Assembly: GCA_041753515.1 (NCBI GenBank)
Contig: JBGSUE010000014.1
Span: 1 to 15,823 of the forward strand
Source of the DNA: JBGSUE01 sp041753515
GTDB lineage: Bacteria; Patescibacteriota; Microgenomatia; UBA10105; UBA927
Length of the DNA stretch: 15,823 nt
Direction: 5' to 3'
A program made the translations under genes and the position numbers. Shown piece by piece: positions 7,424 to 15,175 of this stretch. The notes beneath the pieces are model-generated. The model had not been told where the DNA came from and did not search any database. It saw nothing but the letters and a program-made list of their open reading frames with translations. Within the stretch, counting starts at the first letter, position 1, and each line of letters opens with the position of its first letter.

Positions 7424-8394
7424 CTTATGTATGATACTGCTTTATCGCGTAATGCTTCTACTGCCACGCGTATTAGCTGTTTTTGCATCATGGTTTTGGC
7501 TGTACATACCATCCAGCAGTCATTGCATGCGTGGACTTTGGTATCGAATACTCTGTTTGATAAAATTTCTTCCATGGGTTGTTTAGTGATATTTCCCATA
7601 ATCCAAGGCTTCATGTGGCATGTATAGACATTTCCTACTGAGTCCAGATAGAAAAATCCCTGCCCTGCATCGCAGACAAGCGCTCGCTTGCCTGTCACAA
7701 GATAATCGAGCATGCGTTTCACAAACCATCCCCTCACAATCTGTTTGGGTGAAAATGAATCCAAATGTTTGGCTGCGGCAACATTTAAGAGCGGTTTCAG
7801 TTTATTAGCATCGGTAGGTCTGTACGATGCTTTGTCTTTCCCGAAATAAATCACGGACCCTGTTGTGACTGTGAGTGAAAATTCATAGGTATTTTTTCGG
7901 GCAAAATCCTGCACTTTCGGCAGTTCGTCCATGTTGTAATTGCCCAGCGTAAACGAGATGCCCATGTCCCTGCATCCTAATCCCCTGACTGTTTCGAGTG
8001 TTTTCATGATTTTGTCAAACCCGCCGGGAATCCGGCGGATTTCATCGTGTTTTTTCCCCATACCGTCTATTGAAACGCGGAATGCAAACTGTGGATCGAT
8101 TTTTAAAATTTCCTTCATGTCCGGACCTATTTTATGAGGCATGAATCCGTTTGTATTTAAAACCAGACGAGCTTGGGGCGCAGCTTTTTTCATGTTTTTG
8201 ATAATCTCAACGATATCCGTGCGTAAAAAAGGCTCCCCGCCTGTCACATTAATATCTGTAAGTGTCGGTGGAAGTTTGAGGTAGTCTTTTGGTTTAAGTT
8301 CATTTTTGATCTTATTCTCCCAGATATTGCACATGATACAGCGGGAGTTGCAGTTGAGAGTAATAGCAACAATGGCGTAGGTGGGGTTGGACAT
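7420..8394 (-). CDS. Radical SAM protein with SPASM/twitch-like C-terminus
   Basis: The 324-residue iron-sulfur enzyme is expected to cleave S-adenosylmethionine to start radical chemistry. The cluster motif C-x3-C-x2-C is at C15, C19, C22 (NCNSRCIMCNIW). GGEPFLR at 52-58 binds the methionine part, NTNG lies at 80-83, and SIDG at 108-111. The C-terminal third has five more cysteines: C241, C259 preceded by the typical G-x4 (GNVYTC), then C290, C293, C297 (CNDCWMVC), resembling a shortened SPASM or twitch domain that holds an auxiliary cluster. It lies between a glycosyltransferase 12 bases upstream and a flippase overlapping by ATGA, so an action on the glycan or its carrier is plausible, for example sugar epimerisation or oxidation. 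That is inference; peptide-modifying or unrelated roles remain possible. The ATG at 8394 has no Shine-Dalgarno motif. Confidence 0.92.
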   Translation of the reverse strand: MSNPTYAIVAITLNCNSRCIMCNIWENKIKNELKPKDYLKLPPTLTDINVTGGEPFLRTDIVEIIKNMKKAAPQARLVLNTNGFMPHKIGPDMKEILKIDPQFAFRVSIDGMGKKHDEIRRIPGGFDKIMKTLETVRGLGCRDMGISFTLGNYNMDELPKVQDFARKNTYEFSLTVTTGSVIYFGKDKASYRPTDANKLKPLLNVAAAKHLDSFSPKQIVRGWFVKRMLDYLVTGKRALVCDAGQGFFYLDSVGNVYTCHMKPWIMGNITKQPMEEILSNRVFDTKVHACNDCWMVCTAKTMMQKQLIRVAVEALRDKAVSYIR

Positions 8395-8406
8395 AGGAGT
8401 ATTCTA

Positions 8407-9528
8407 TCAAATGTGCACACTGAAATCTTTGTGAAGAATTTGTCTTATCGCTTCGATTTTTTTCTTCCATGAATTCATTTCTGCAAATTTTTTTTGAGCT
8501 ATCTGATATTTGTTTAACCAGGGTTTGGAAATGAGTTTTTGGATTGCCATTCTCCCCTCCTCAGCGTTGTGAATGATCGTGACATACGGTTTCAGTTTTT
8601 CCATCTCAAGAATCGGTGTGGAGATTACAGGTTTACCATAATAAAAATACTCGAGTGTTTTCATTGGAAAACACAGACGGTTGAAATCCTGATTTGTATC
8701 GTACGGAATGAGGCCGACATCGGAAGCGTCGATGTATGACGGAATAACTTTTTTATCCACCGGTCCGACAAAAAATGTGTTGGGTAGAGTTTTAATTCGT
8801 GTAATTTCAACAGAGAAATTTTTTCCGGGGACGGTGAAGTTTGCGTCATACTTACCGATGAAATAGATATGAACTTTAGGTAATTGAATAATGATTTCAT
8901 ACAGTAAGTCAAAATCTATTCTGTTATTGATATTGCCAATAAATGTAACGTTTGGATGTTTGAGTGCTACCGTTTTGGATTTGGACCGGGTTGAAAATCC
9001 AACCGGAACCCTATATGTTTTCAGATGTTTTGATTTCGTGTGTTCATATAGCGTTAGTTGATTGGTAAAAACCACATCCGAATTTTTAATAACGGCGTGT
9101 CCATGTTCCGTATCGAATGTGTCAACAGAGTCGTAAATTTTAAAATATTGATTACAAAAATAGTGAGGAAAAAGTGCGTTTTGGAGCGAGAATGACCAGA
9201 ATATTTTATTAAAGTGCCTCCATTCCTTATGGACGTGAATGAACCACTGCAAAAACCAGGACGCAATGAAATAATTCAGTTTTTGTATAATCTTAAATCT
9301 CTGAAACGGAATCAGATACAGTGGCTTGAATAGAAAATTATTTCGGGAAATTTCTATGAGCCCAGCCTCACGTTTTTGCATGTACTGACGGAGTGTCTGG
9401 CCCTCAGCGACAAGAAATCCGATGATAACATTTTTTTTATTTAGCTCGAGGAGCGTCTGTTTTTCGTAATCCGCAGACCAGTTGAATGGTAGTCCGAACG
9501 GCATAACAATGAGTGACTGACTTTTCAT
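8407..9528 (-). CDS. GT4-like (GT-B fold) glycosyltransferase
   Basis: The 373-residue protein begins MKSQSLIVMPFGLPFNWSAD, a Rossmann strand with an acceptor loop. Mid-protein is YDSVDTFD with SDVVFTNQLTLYEHTK, the usual 'donor gate' of this class. The C-terminal half has VTFIGNINNRIDFDLL, VHIYFIGKYD, and DVGLIPYDTNQDFNRLCFPM running into KTLEYFYYGKPVIST (about residues 270-305, with K290 and E293). This variant, with P-x-K-x-x-E-Y-x-x-x-G, is typical of GT-B enzymes related to teichuronic-type or rhamnose-type transferases and of Glyco_trans_1_2-like proteins. The start at 9528 is chosen over 9564 because it forms the ATGA overlap with the upstream stop (9525-9528), as elsewhere in this locus. 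Sugar specificity is not visible. Confidence 0.85.
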   Translation of the reverse strand: MKSQSLIVMPFGLPFNWSADYEKQTLLELNKKNVIIGFLVAEGQTLRQYMQKREAGLIEISRNNFLFKPLYLIPFQRFKIIQKLNYFIASWFLQWFIHVHKEWRHFNKIFWSFSLQNALFPHYFCNQYFKIYDSVDTFDTEHGHAVIKNSDVVFTNQLTLYEHTKSKHLKTYRVPVGFSTRSKSKTVALKHPNVTFIGNINNRIDFDLLYEIIIQLPKVHIYFIGKYDANFTVPGKNFSVEITRIKTLPNTFFVGPVDKKVIPSYIDASDVGLIPYDTNQDFNRLCFPMKTLEYFYYGKPVISTPILEMEKLKPYVTIIHNAEEGRMAIQKLISKPWLNKYQIAQKKFAEMNSWKKKIEAIRQILHKDFSVHI

Positions 9529-10361
9529 ATTTTTGTAAGAAGATATGACCAGAGCTTGTTGCACTCCGGCAACTGCCAGAATTTGTTACCGTCCCCGAAT
9601 GCGTGAAGTATTTTAGCCGGATCTTCTCTTCCCCACCAGAACCAGTTTTCCCACCATTCTGAATTACGCCCCCTCATTTTTTTATATATTTTTTCCCATA
9701 GCGGGAAACGTCCTGCATGCACGAGAATATCTGCATCAGTGGCGTGTGCGACTCTGCATCGTTTCGATATGCAGTTGTATTGATATGTGATGTCTGAATG
9801 CCGCGGTGAGTAGGATATCCGTTCAAAATAGGCATTGATAAGGCCTTGTTCTCCTGTCGGATATTTAATTTTACCGTCCAGTTCGTATTGATGGAGGAGT
9901 TTTGAAGCCGTTATAAAACCGTCACTGCTGCAGTAACTGTGGATCCCGGCATTATAAAGTGTTATGTTGCGGTAAAATCGTTCTGCAACAGCAATATAAG
10001 GTTTTTCACTTACTATCTTCCACCAGGGGGTAAGTGGAGCAAGTATGAAAGCATCTGCATCAACATAGATGTATTTATTCAGCATCATTTTCTCCGACTG
10101 TTCCCATAACGCAAGTCGGAGAAACTGGTCGGGTATGTGTATATCCCCTTTCTGCACGGCTGTAATAACAGATGATATGCTGATTTGTTTGAAATGTATG
10201 GAAGCAATGCCGCGAACGTATTTTTGTATATCGGATACGTGATTTTTGTAGAATACAGTTATGTGAGCATGTGGATTAAACCTCCTGACAAGGTACAGCC
10301 AGATTTTACACATATCAATATACTCAGAATCGTGATACTCCATAATGGTTATGATGTGCAT
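9525..10361 (-). CDS. GT8-like (GT-A fold) glycosyltransferase
   Basis: This 278-residue soluble protein has the layout of GT8/glycogenin-type retaining transferases. It opens MHIITIMEYHDSEYIDMCKI, with ITVFY as the second strand. The metal-binding D-x-D is D101-D103 in NKYIYVDADAFILAPL, followed by YNAGI at 136-140, GEQGLINAYF from 170, and H215-A-G in DILVHAGRFPLW, the expected third metal or donor ligand. The aromatic-rich tail (WWENWFWWGRED) may sit on the membrane. ATG at 10361 is chosen; a longer start at 10403 would add 14 atypical residues and leave only 13 bases to the divergent gene, whereas 10361 leaves a 55-base promoter gap like the other divergent pairs. It heads the leftward four-gene operon and overlaps the next gene by ATGA. 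Confidence 0.82.
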   Translation of the reverse strand: MHIITIMEYHDSEYIDMCKIWLYLVRRFNPHAHITVFYKNHVSDIQKYVRGIASIHFKQISISSVITAVQKGDIHIPDQFLRLALWEQSEKMMLNKYIYVDADAFILAPLTPWWKIVSEKPYIAVAERFYRNITLYNAGIHSYCSSDGFITASKLLHQYELDGKIKYPTGEQGLINAYFERISYSPRHSDITYQYNCISKRCRVAHATDADILVHAGRFPLWEKIYKKMRGRNSEWWENWFWWGREDPAKILHAFGDGNKFWQLPECNKLWSYLLTKI

Positions 10362-10416
10362 AGATTGCTTTACATGATAATATATCCTGGGGTTGCCTGC
10401 CATTTGTATTTAAATC
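10362..10416. promoter_or_regulatory. Divergent promoter region with -10-like elements on both strands
   Basis: The 55-base gap holds ATGATAATATAT at 10374-10385. Read leftward it gives TATCAT (10374-10379), 12 bases before the GT8-like start, with a second option TATTAT at 10377-10382. Read rightward it gives TAATAT (10378-10383), 33 bases before the ATG at 10417. The geometry matches the two other divergent gaps, though the rightward hexamer is a poorer match and no convincing -35 was found. Neither gene has a Shine-Dalgarno motif. Confidence 0.35.
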
Positions 10417-11544
10417 ATGAAAATATTGTTTGCTAATAAACGAAGATTGCACCCTTTGGGTGCAGGTGGAGATACGGTTTCAATAGACCTTTTATTTCAA
10501 TATGCTACCTCGCATGGACACATATGTGAATCTTTGGGAGTGATATACCAGCCTTCGTATATAACCAGCGGCGGAGCTATACGCAACGCGCTTCGTTTAA
10601 TAAATCTTGATTACTCAATTTCATCAAATATTGCTCCACCGTATATTTCGATATCGTCAAAGTCGATGACGAAACGGGAAATTTTTATATATCGAGACGC
10701 ATACCTACACACGCTTGTTACGAACCGATATTTTGGAAAAACACTTGAGCAGAAAATTGCGGATATGAAGCCGGATATTCTGGTTACACAACTGGAGGGA
10801 ACAAAAGAAACAGTTCTCGCAGCAAAAAAAAATGATATACCCGTTATCGTATTTGTTCATGATGCAACAGAAAATACTATACATACTCTACAATACCTAG
10901 ATAAGAATAAAAATGTAGTTTTAGTTTGTGTTTCAGAATATTTGCGTACCTATCTGCAAAAAATGGGGTTGTGGATGAAACTGCATGTCGTCTATCCTCC
11001 TCTCGCAGTAGCAAAGGTGCGCGATCATCACTCTGTTCATGCATCGCATATCACCATGATTAATCCTGTAAAGGAGAAGGGTGCTGCTTTACTTTATAAA
11101 CTTGTTCAGAAAATGTCTCACCATCGGTTTTTAATTGTTGAAGGATGGAAAAAATTTGAAGATATCCCGTATGACTATTCCAAGTATACGAATGCTGAAT
11201 GTATTCGGTATCAGAAAGACATCAGTGATGTATACGAAAAAACAAAAGTATTAATCGTGCCATCACTTTGGGAGGAGGCATTTGGTAGGGTTGTCACTGA
11301 AGCACAGCAATATGGTATACCTGTGATTGCATGTAATCGGGGTGGACTTGCCGAGGCTGTGGGCGAAGGAGGTATATTGATTTCAATGCACGCGAAAGAA
11401 GATGTGTGGGTGCATGTTATTGATATGTTATTGAATGATAAGCAAACGTATAAGAATTTATCAAATGCAGCTAAACAAAATGTTCAACAATTTGATATTG
11501 AAAAAACCGGAGCACAATTTTTGGCTATCTGTAAAGACGCATGA
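10417..11544 (+). CDS. GT4 family glycosyltransferase
   Basis: The 375-residue GT-B enzyme starts MKILFANKRRLHPLGAGGDT, where the GAGGD loop is the acceptor-domain motif. It continues with DILVTQLEG, IPVIVFVHDAT, VVLVCVSEYLRTYL, and the donor domain ITMINPVKEKGAALLYKLV. The nucleotide-binding segment LWEEAFGRVVTEAQQYGIPV contains the E-x7-E pair E287/E295, followed by ACNRGGLAEAVGEGGILI. It is a single-gene rightward unit; its final 20 bases overlap the 3' end of the next, convergent gene. A run of nine A residues at 10824-10832 encodes two lysines and an asparagine and would be a frameshift-prone spot in both replication and sequencing. The frame is intact as given. The donor sugar cannot be told. 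Confidence 0.9.
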   Translation: MKILFANKRRLHPLGAGGDTVSIDLLFQYATSHGHICESLGVIYQPSYITSGGAIRNALRLINLDYSISSNIAPPYISISSKSMTKREIFIYRDAYLHTLVTNRYFGKTLEQKIADMKPDILVTQLEGTKETVLAAKKNDIPVIVFVHDATENTIHTLQYLDKNKNVVLVCVSEYLRTYLQKMGLWMKLHVVYPPLAVAKVRDHHSVHASHITMINPVKEKGAALLYKLVQKMSHHRFLIVEGWKKFEDIPYDYSKYTNAECIRYQKDISDVYEKTKVLIVPSLWEEAFGRVVTEAQQYGIPVIACNRGGLAEAVGEGGILISMHAKEDVWVHVIDMLLNDKQTYKNLSNAAKQNVQQFDIEKTGAQFLAICKDA

Positions 11545-12685
11545 TATTCTGTATATACTTTTCAGTAGTATAGTTATCTTTTACAACACGAATGCATCGG
11601 TCTGAAATGATTTTTTTCTTCGACCTTGGTAAGGTATAAAACCATTCAATTGTGTTTGCAAGACCTTGTGCAGATATATCTTGAGCTACTAACCGTTTAT
11701 CTACTTTGCCTAGGAGTTCCGGAATTGCGCCGACAGGAGTACCAATAACTGGTACACCGCGGGAGAAACTTTCTACTATGATAATTCCGAATGTTTCCAG
11801 TTCTGCCGATGGAACAATAACTAGATCTGATCTATTAAGCTCTATTTGTTTTTGAGATTCATCGAGCGCATGCAGAAACCGCATACTCCTTAAAAGATTA
11901 AGTGACTGGTATGTTTCTAGGAGCGGAAACCATCGATAATACTCAACCGGAGAGGCAATAGTCAGCTCTGCTGGTATAGAGCGATTCCGTAACAGTGATA
12001 GCGCATTTAGGAGCAGTTGAAAACCTTTTCTGGGTTCTGCACGGCCGTACGCTAGCAAATTGAGAGTCTGCCTGCCTTTTTTAGGGACATATTTATTATA
12101 TATGAATGTGTTAGGAGTGGTGCCTGGAATTATAATTATCTGCTTGTTTTTTACATAGGGAAAAAGTTCTTTAATGCACTGTGCAGCATATGTACTGAAT
12201 GTAACTATTTTGTCCGATACAAGAAGTTGTATTCCTTGTGTGTGGAGGCGTATATAATATTTAAGTTTTTCGGATAGTAGATTGTTCTGCTGCTGTGATT
12301 TTTTTTCCAACGCGTAGAATCCATGGGTAGTTGAAATTTTATTGAGTCTCCATACACTTGGGAGGAAAAGGCAGTAGAGCGTGGACCATACATTGGAGAA
12401 ATGGATATTTTTAACGTTTTGTGTACGTAAGGTCTGTGATAGATATTTCAGAAATATGTATGTTTGGCGCATTCTACCATTCATGGTTTTTGAGGGATAG
12501 GTTGGCACGATTATGCATTTTGCCTCGGAGAAGTAGGACTCCGGATTGCGCAAATTGCCCTGCATACCAAGAATAATCGCCTCCCCACCCTGTGATGTTA
12601 CAGACCGTACGTATTCTTTGATGGTTGACGTAATTCCTCCGATATGAAAATCGTCTAGTATGTAAAGTATTTTTTTGTGTGTCAT
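11525..12685 (-). CDS. GT4 family glycosyltransferase
   Basis: The 386-residue GT-B protein begins MTHKKILYILDDFHIGGITS, with the GG acceptor loop, and has STTHGFYALEKK and KIVTFSTYAAQCIKEL in the N-terminal domain. The donor domain shows LNLLAYGRAEPRKGFQLLL, then LVIVPSAELETFGIIIVES with E297 and E305 as the E-x7-E pair, and GVPVIGTPVGAIPELLG. All core motifs are present, so it is probably active. It lies 18 bases downstream of the GT-C-like gene on the same strand. A weak GAGAAAG ribosome-site candidate lies about 6 bases before the ATG, the only one in the locus that looks at all like a Shine-Dalgarno motif. The 3' end overlaps the convergent GT4 gene by 20 bases. Substrate unknown. Confidence 0.9.
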   Translation of the reverse strand: MTHKKILYILDDFHIGGITSTIKEYVRSVTSQGGEAIILGMQGNLRNPESYFSEAKCIIVPTYPSKTMNGRMRQTYIFLKYLSQTLRTQNVKNIHFSNVWSTLYCLFLPSVWRLNKISTTHGFYALEKKSQQQNNLLSEKLKYYIRLHTQGIQLLVSDKIVTFSTYAAQCIKELFPYVKNKQIIIIPGTTPNTFIYNKYVPKKGRQTLNLLAYGRAEPRKGFQLLLNALSLLRNRSIPAELTIASPVEYYRWFPLLETYQSLNLLRSMRFLHALDESQKQIELNRSDLVIVPSAELETFGIIIVESFSRGVPVIGTPVGAIPELLGKVDKRLVAQDISAQGLANTIEWFYTLPRSKKKIISDRCIRVVKDNYTTEKYIQNIMRLYR

Positions 12686-12703
12686 ACTATTCTTTCTCGG
12701 ATT

Positions 12704-14350
12704 TTACATAATTGTGAATTTATCCTGCAAATCAGGATACCAGTTTAAAAAAGCATTTTGTATGTATTGTAGGTCTTTTTCATGATACGGAATGCTGTTT
12801 CGTGTATATATGTATGCTGTTACATCACCATCCAGATGATATGTGGTTGGTATACGTGCGTAGTATTTTCCGAGTGTCGTTGAGTTTACTATCATTTCCC
12901 TGATATATACGACGACACGTTGATCATCGGCCCGTAAGTGATATTGCTGCGGAAACGGAATGACTACATATTGAGCATTCAGAATTCCATGGGGAAACCC
13001 TTCGCTCCGGTCGACGCTAAAAGCGTACTGGATTTTTTCACAAACTCCTCTATCCTGCCGGTAAAAGAAGCATGCGTATTTCAGCGTATCACTATTAAGA
13101 CTCTCTGAGCTGGAAAGTACGTACACTGAACCATCTGTTTTCTCAATCATAGAATCCAAATCGGAAATCAGACGGTTTACAGCGGGAATATCCCCTCTTT
13201 GCAGTGGCGGAAACCGTTGGTAGTACGTCTGAACGAGTGCGTTATTCACCTGCGGTAGCGTACCGTAAATATAGAGGCTATTGAGGATTCCGATGGTTAA
13301 AAGTACGGAGATGAAAATTGTATTTCCGGATACCCACAAGTTCTCAATATATGTTGTTATCAGAACAAGAACCGCCGGGAGTATAAGGTAATAATGGTGC
13401 AGGTAAGGATCTTGGATGTGATAAAAATATACAAATGCAATGAGTGACAGAATGGTCAGTTTTGTCACTTGTTTCGTTCGTCTTGTAAAAAGAGATATCA
13501 GAAATAAGAGCGTGGTGATTGGACCAAAATAACTGGCACTATTTTTCATTGCCTCCGGCATGCTTCCGGAAAATCTATAAGCAGAATAAAGAATTGAATA
13601 ATTCTGAAGCAGTCGGTCGAAAATAACGGATGATCCAATTAGATAAAGAACATAGAGCCCTGCGGCGAACCGGACCAAAAGTTGAGTAGTATTAGAAATA
13701 ATATTTCCATTTTTTGTAAAAGCATCATGAAGAATACATACCGATTCAGTGATAAAATATGCTCCCACCCAAACCGCAAAATACCTTCTTAAAATAATGA
13801 GTAGAGCCATTAATACACCGGTAAGAAATTCTGTAAAAAACAAGTCGTTGCGCCCTTTGTTGTTTGTGAGATACAGAATAATACATATGATTCCCAGTGC
13901 AAGTATTTCAGGATACCCCCGAAGAAGCGGAATCCAGATTTGCGGTACCAGTAAAAATACAAACACGGCTAGTACGAACGATGATTTTTTATTGGTGTGA
14001 GAGTATACGTTCTTATATGTAAATGCGTATACTAACAGTGCCGGAATAGCATAGAGAATAGTTATTGATAGGATATATGATAACCGGGATATGGGTATAA
14101 AATGAGCAATGAGTGCAAGCGGAATTACTATAAGGCTATTGTAATCGTGGAATTGTACCTGTTGTTGAAAATTGGTGTACCATTCCTGAGGTGAGCGGAA
14201 TATCTGGTCTTCCGTATATATGGTGTTGAATTGGTTGTGGGAGAAATCCCAGAAATATAGGTAGTGTTCACTGATAATGTATAAATAGATACCGAGAGTA
14301 ATTAGGACACAGATTGTAAGGGTGAAAAGTAGTTTGTGTTTACGTGTCAT
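12704..14350 (-). CDS. Polytopic GT-C-like membrane glycosyltransferase (putative)
   Basis: The 548-residue protein has a first helix at about residues 7-27, an outside loop with YFWDFSHNQF (D35), about ten further hydrophobic segments to roughly residue 362, and a C-terminal outside domain of about 165 residues. An acidic residue in the first outside loop, often in a W-D-[FYW]-S setting, is characteristic of GT-C enzymes that use lipid-phosphate sugars, and ILRRYFAVWVGAYF fits a conserved cytoplasmic RR pair of such proteins. It may therefore add a sugar to the glycan on the outer face. The tail strand VTAYIYTRN resembles the end of the beheaded gene at the left edge, so the two may be distant relatives. 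GT39 or DUF6541-like assignment is tentative. It heads a two-gene leftward operon; the start at 14350 has a -10-like TATTAT 13 bases upstream. Confidence 0.72.
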   Translation of the reverse strand: MTRKHKLLFTLTICVLITLGIYLYIISEHYLYFWDFSHNQFNTIYTEDQIFRSPQEWYTNFQQQVQFHDYNSLIVIPLALIAHFIPISRLSYILSITILYAIPALLVYAFTYKNVYSHTNKKSSFVLAVFVFLLVPQIWIPLLRGYPEILALGIICIILYLTNNKGRNDLFFTEFLTGVLMALLIILRRYFAVWVGAYFITESVCILHDAFTKNGNIISNTTQLLVRFAAGLYVLYLIGSSVIFDRLLQNYSILYSAYRFSGSMPEAMKNSASYFGPITTLLFLISLFTRRTKQVTKLTILSLIAFVYFYHIQDPYLHHYYLILPAVLVLITTYIENLWVSGNTIFISVLLTIGILNSLYIYGTLPQVNNALVQTYYQRFPPLQRGDIPAVNRLISDLDSMIEKTDGSVYVLSSSESLNSDTLKYACFFYRQDRGVCEKIQYAFSVDRSEGFPHGILNAQYVVIPFPQQYHLRADDQRVVVYIREMIVNSTTLGKYYARIPTTYHLDGDVTAYIYTRNSIPYHEKDLQYIQNAFLNWYPDLQDKFTIM

Positions 14351-14402
14351 ATGTTATAAAGCTATAATACCACCCAGTAGTGAATTTCATGCTACACGAT
14401 GT
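14351..14402. promoter_or_regulatory. Divergent promoter region with a shared symmetric -10
   Basis: The 52-base gap contains CTATAATAC. On the + strand this is a perfect TATAAT (14363-14368), 34 bases before the methyltransferase ATG, with TTTACG at 14339-14344 as a possible -35 (18-base spacer). On the - strand the same bases give TATTAT (14364-14369), 13 bases before the GT-C-like ATG. The one-base offset of the two hexamers is the same as in the gap at 1507-1550. No Shine-Dalgarno motif precedes the methyltransferase ATG. Confidence 0.5.
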
Positions 14403-15128
14403 ATGAAAAAGACTGGGTGGATACATATACCAACCGGTTATTCTGTTCTTGATGCCATACTAGAGATAGACGGGTGGCTTATGCAGGGTGAGGTGTGTGC
14501 TTTATACCATTATGCATTGGAGGCTGTTCGAACACACGGTTCTGAAGCTGAAATTGTAGAAATCGGTAGTTACCAGGGAAGGTCAACCGTGGCGCTCGGT
14601 TTGGCATGCAAAGAAGCGCAGAAAGGGATAGTACATGCTATTGATCCGCACAGAGATTCTTTGGAGCAGAAATTTCTTCATTCCCCAACTTTGGATATTT
14701 TGAAACAAAATATTTCAAAATTCCGATTAAAAAAATATGTGAATGTTGTCGTTGCGGATTCCATTCATGCTTTAAAAAAATTTCATTCTAGAAAAATTGT
14801 CCTTGTATTCATTGATGGGGATCATGCGTATAAGGAGGTTCAAAAAGACGTATATGGGTGGGGTGAAAAGCTTATACCCAGTGGTTATTTGTTATTGCAT
14901 GACACTATTAATGTTCAGGGGCCCGCAGCAGTATTTAGCGAACTGATGACAGGCTCAGGTTTTGCTTATGTCGAAAATATCGGGGAATTGGCAATATTCC
15001 GTAAAAATGTTTCATCAAACACTATCGGATATATGAAAAATCTTTTTGCTTATTCCGTATACCGTTTATTATATAGGATATATCGCGCTTCAAATGATAT
15101 TGCAATTCACCCCGCATTGCTTCATTAA
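14403..15128 (+). CDS. Class I SAM-dependent methyltransferase (Methyltransf_24-like)
   Basis: The 241-residue protein has the SAM-binding motif I IVEIGSYQGRSTVALGLA (E53, G55, G59), an acidic residue at the end of strand 2 (D81 in HAIDPH), VVVADSIHAL as strand 4 region, and VLVFIDGDHAYKEVQKDV with D138, D140 and H141. It continues to GYLLLHDT (H166, D167). The D-G-D-H plus H-D-T pair is typical of Methyltransf_24/CmcI-like enzymes, which often bind a divalent metal and methylate sugar hydroxyls in glycan loci. O-methylation of a sugar or of a terminal residue is therefore the likely role. The C-terminal 35 residues form a basic-aromatic tail of unknown purpose. ATG 14403 fits the domain start. 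The gene faces the truncated GT2 gene with 47 bases between the stops; no strong terminator is seen there. Confidence 0.87.
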   Translation: MKKTGWIHIPTGYSVLDAILEIDGWLMQGEVCALYHYALEAVRTHGSEAEIVEIGSYQGRSTVALGLACKEAQKGIVHAIDPHRDSLEQKFLHSPTLDILKQNISKFRLKKYVNVVVADSIHALKKFHSRKIVLVFIDGDHAYKEVQKDVYGWGEKLIPSGYLLLHDTINVQGPAAVFSELMTGSGFAYVENIGELAIFRKNVSSNTIGYMKNLFAYSVYRLLYRIYRASNDIAIHPALLH

Positions 15129-15175
15129 AACGGTAGAATGAGGCGGTAAAGCTGAATACTCTTCATTTTGTCCGG

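Noticed and set aside
10824..10832. Run of nine A residues in a GT4 gene as a slippage switch
   Set aside because: In DNA this AT-rich, and with several eight-base A/T runs in neighbouring genes, a nine-base run is not remarkable; the frame is intact.
15129..15175. Imperfect stem (AATGAGG with CTTCATT) between the convergent methyltransferase and GT2 genes
   Set aside because: The loop is long, pairing needs G-T wobbles, and only four T residues follow; not strong enough to call a terminator.
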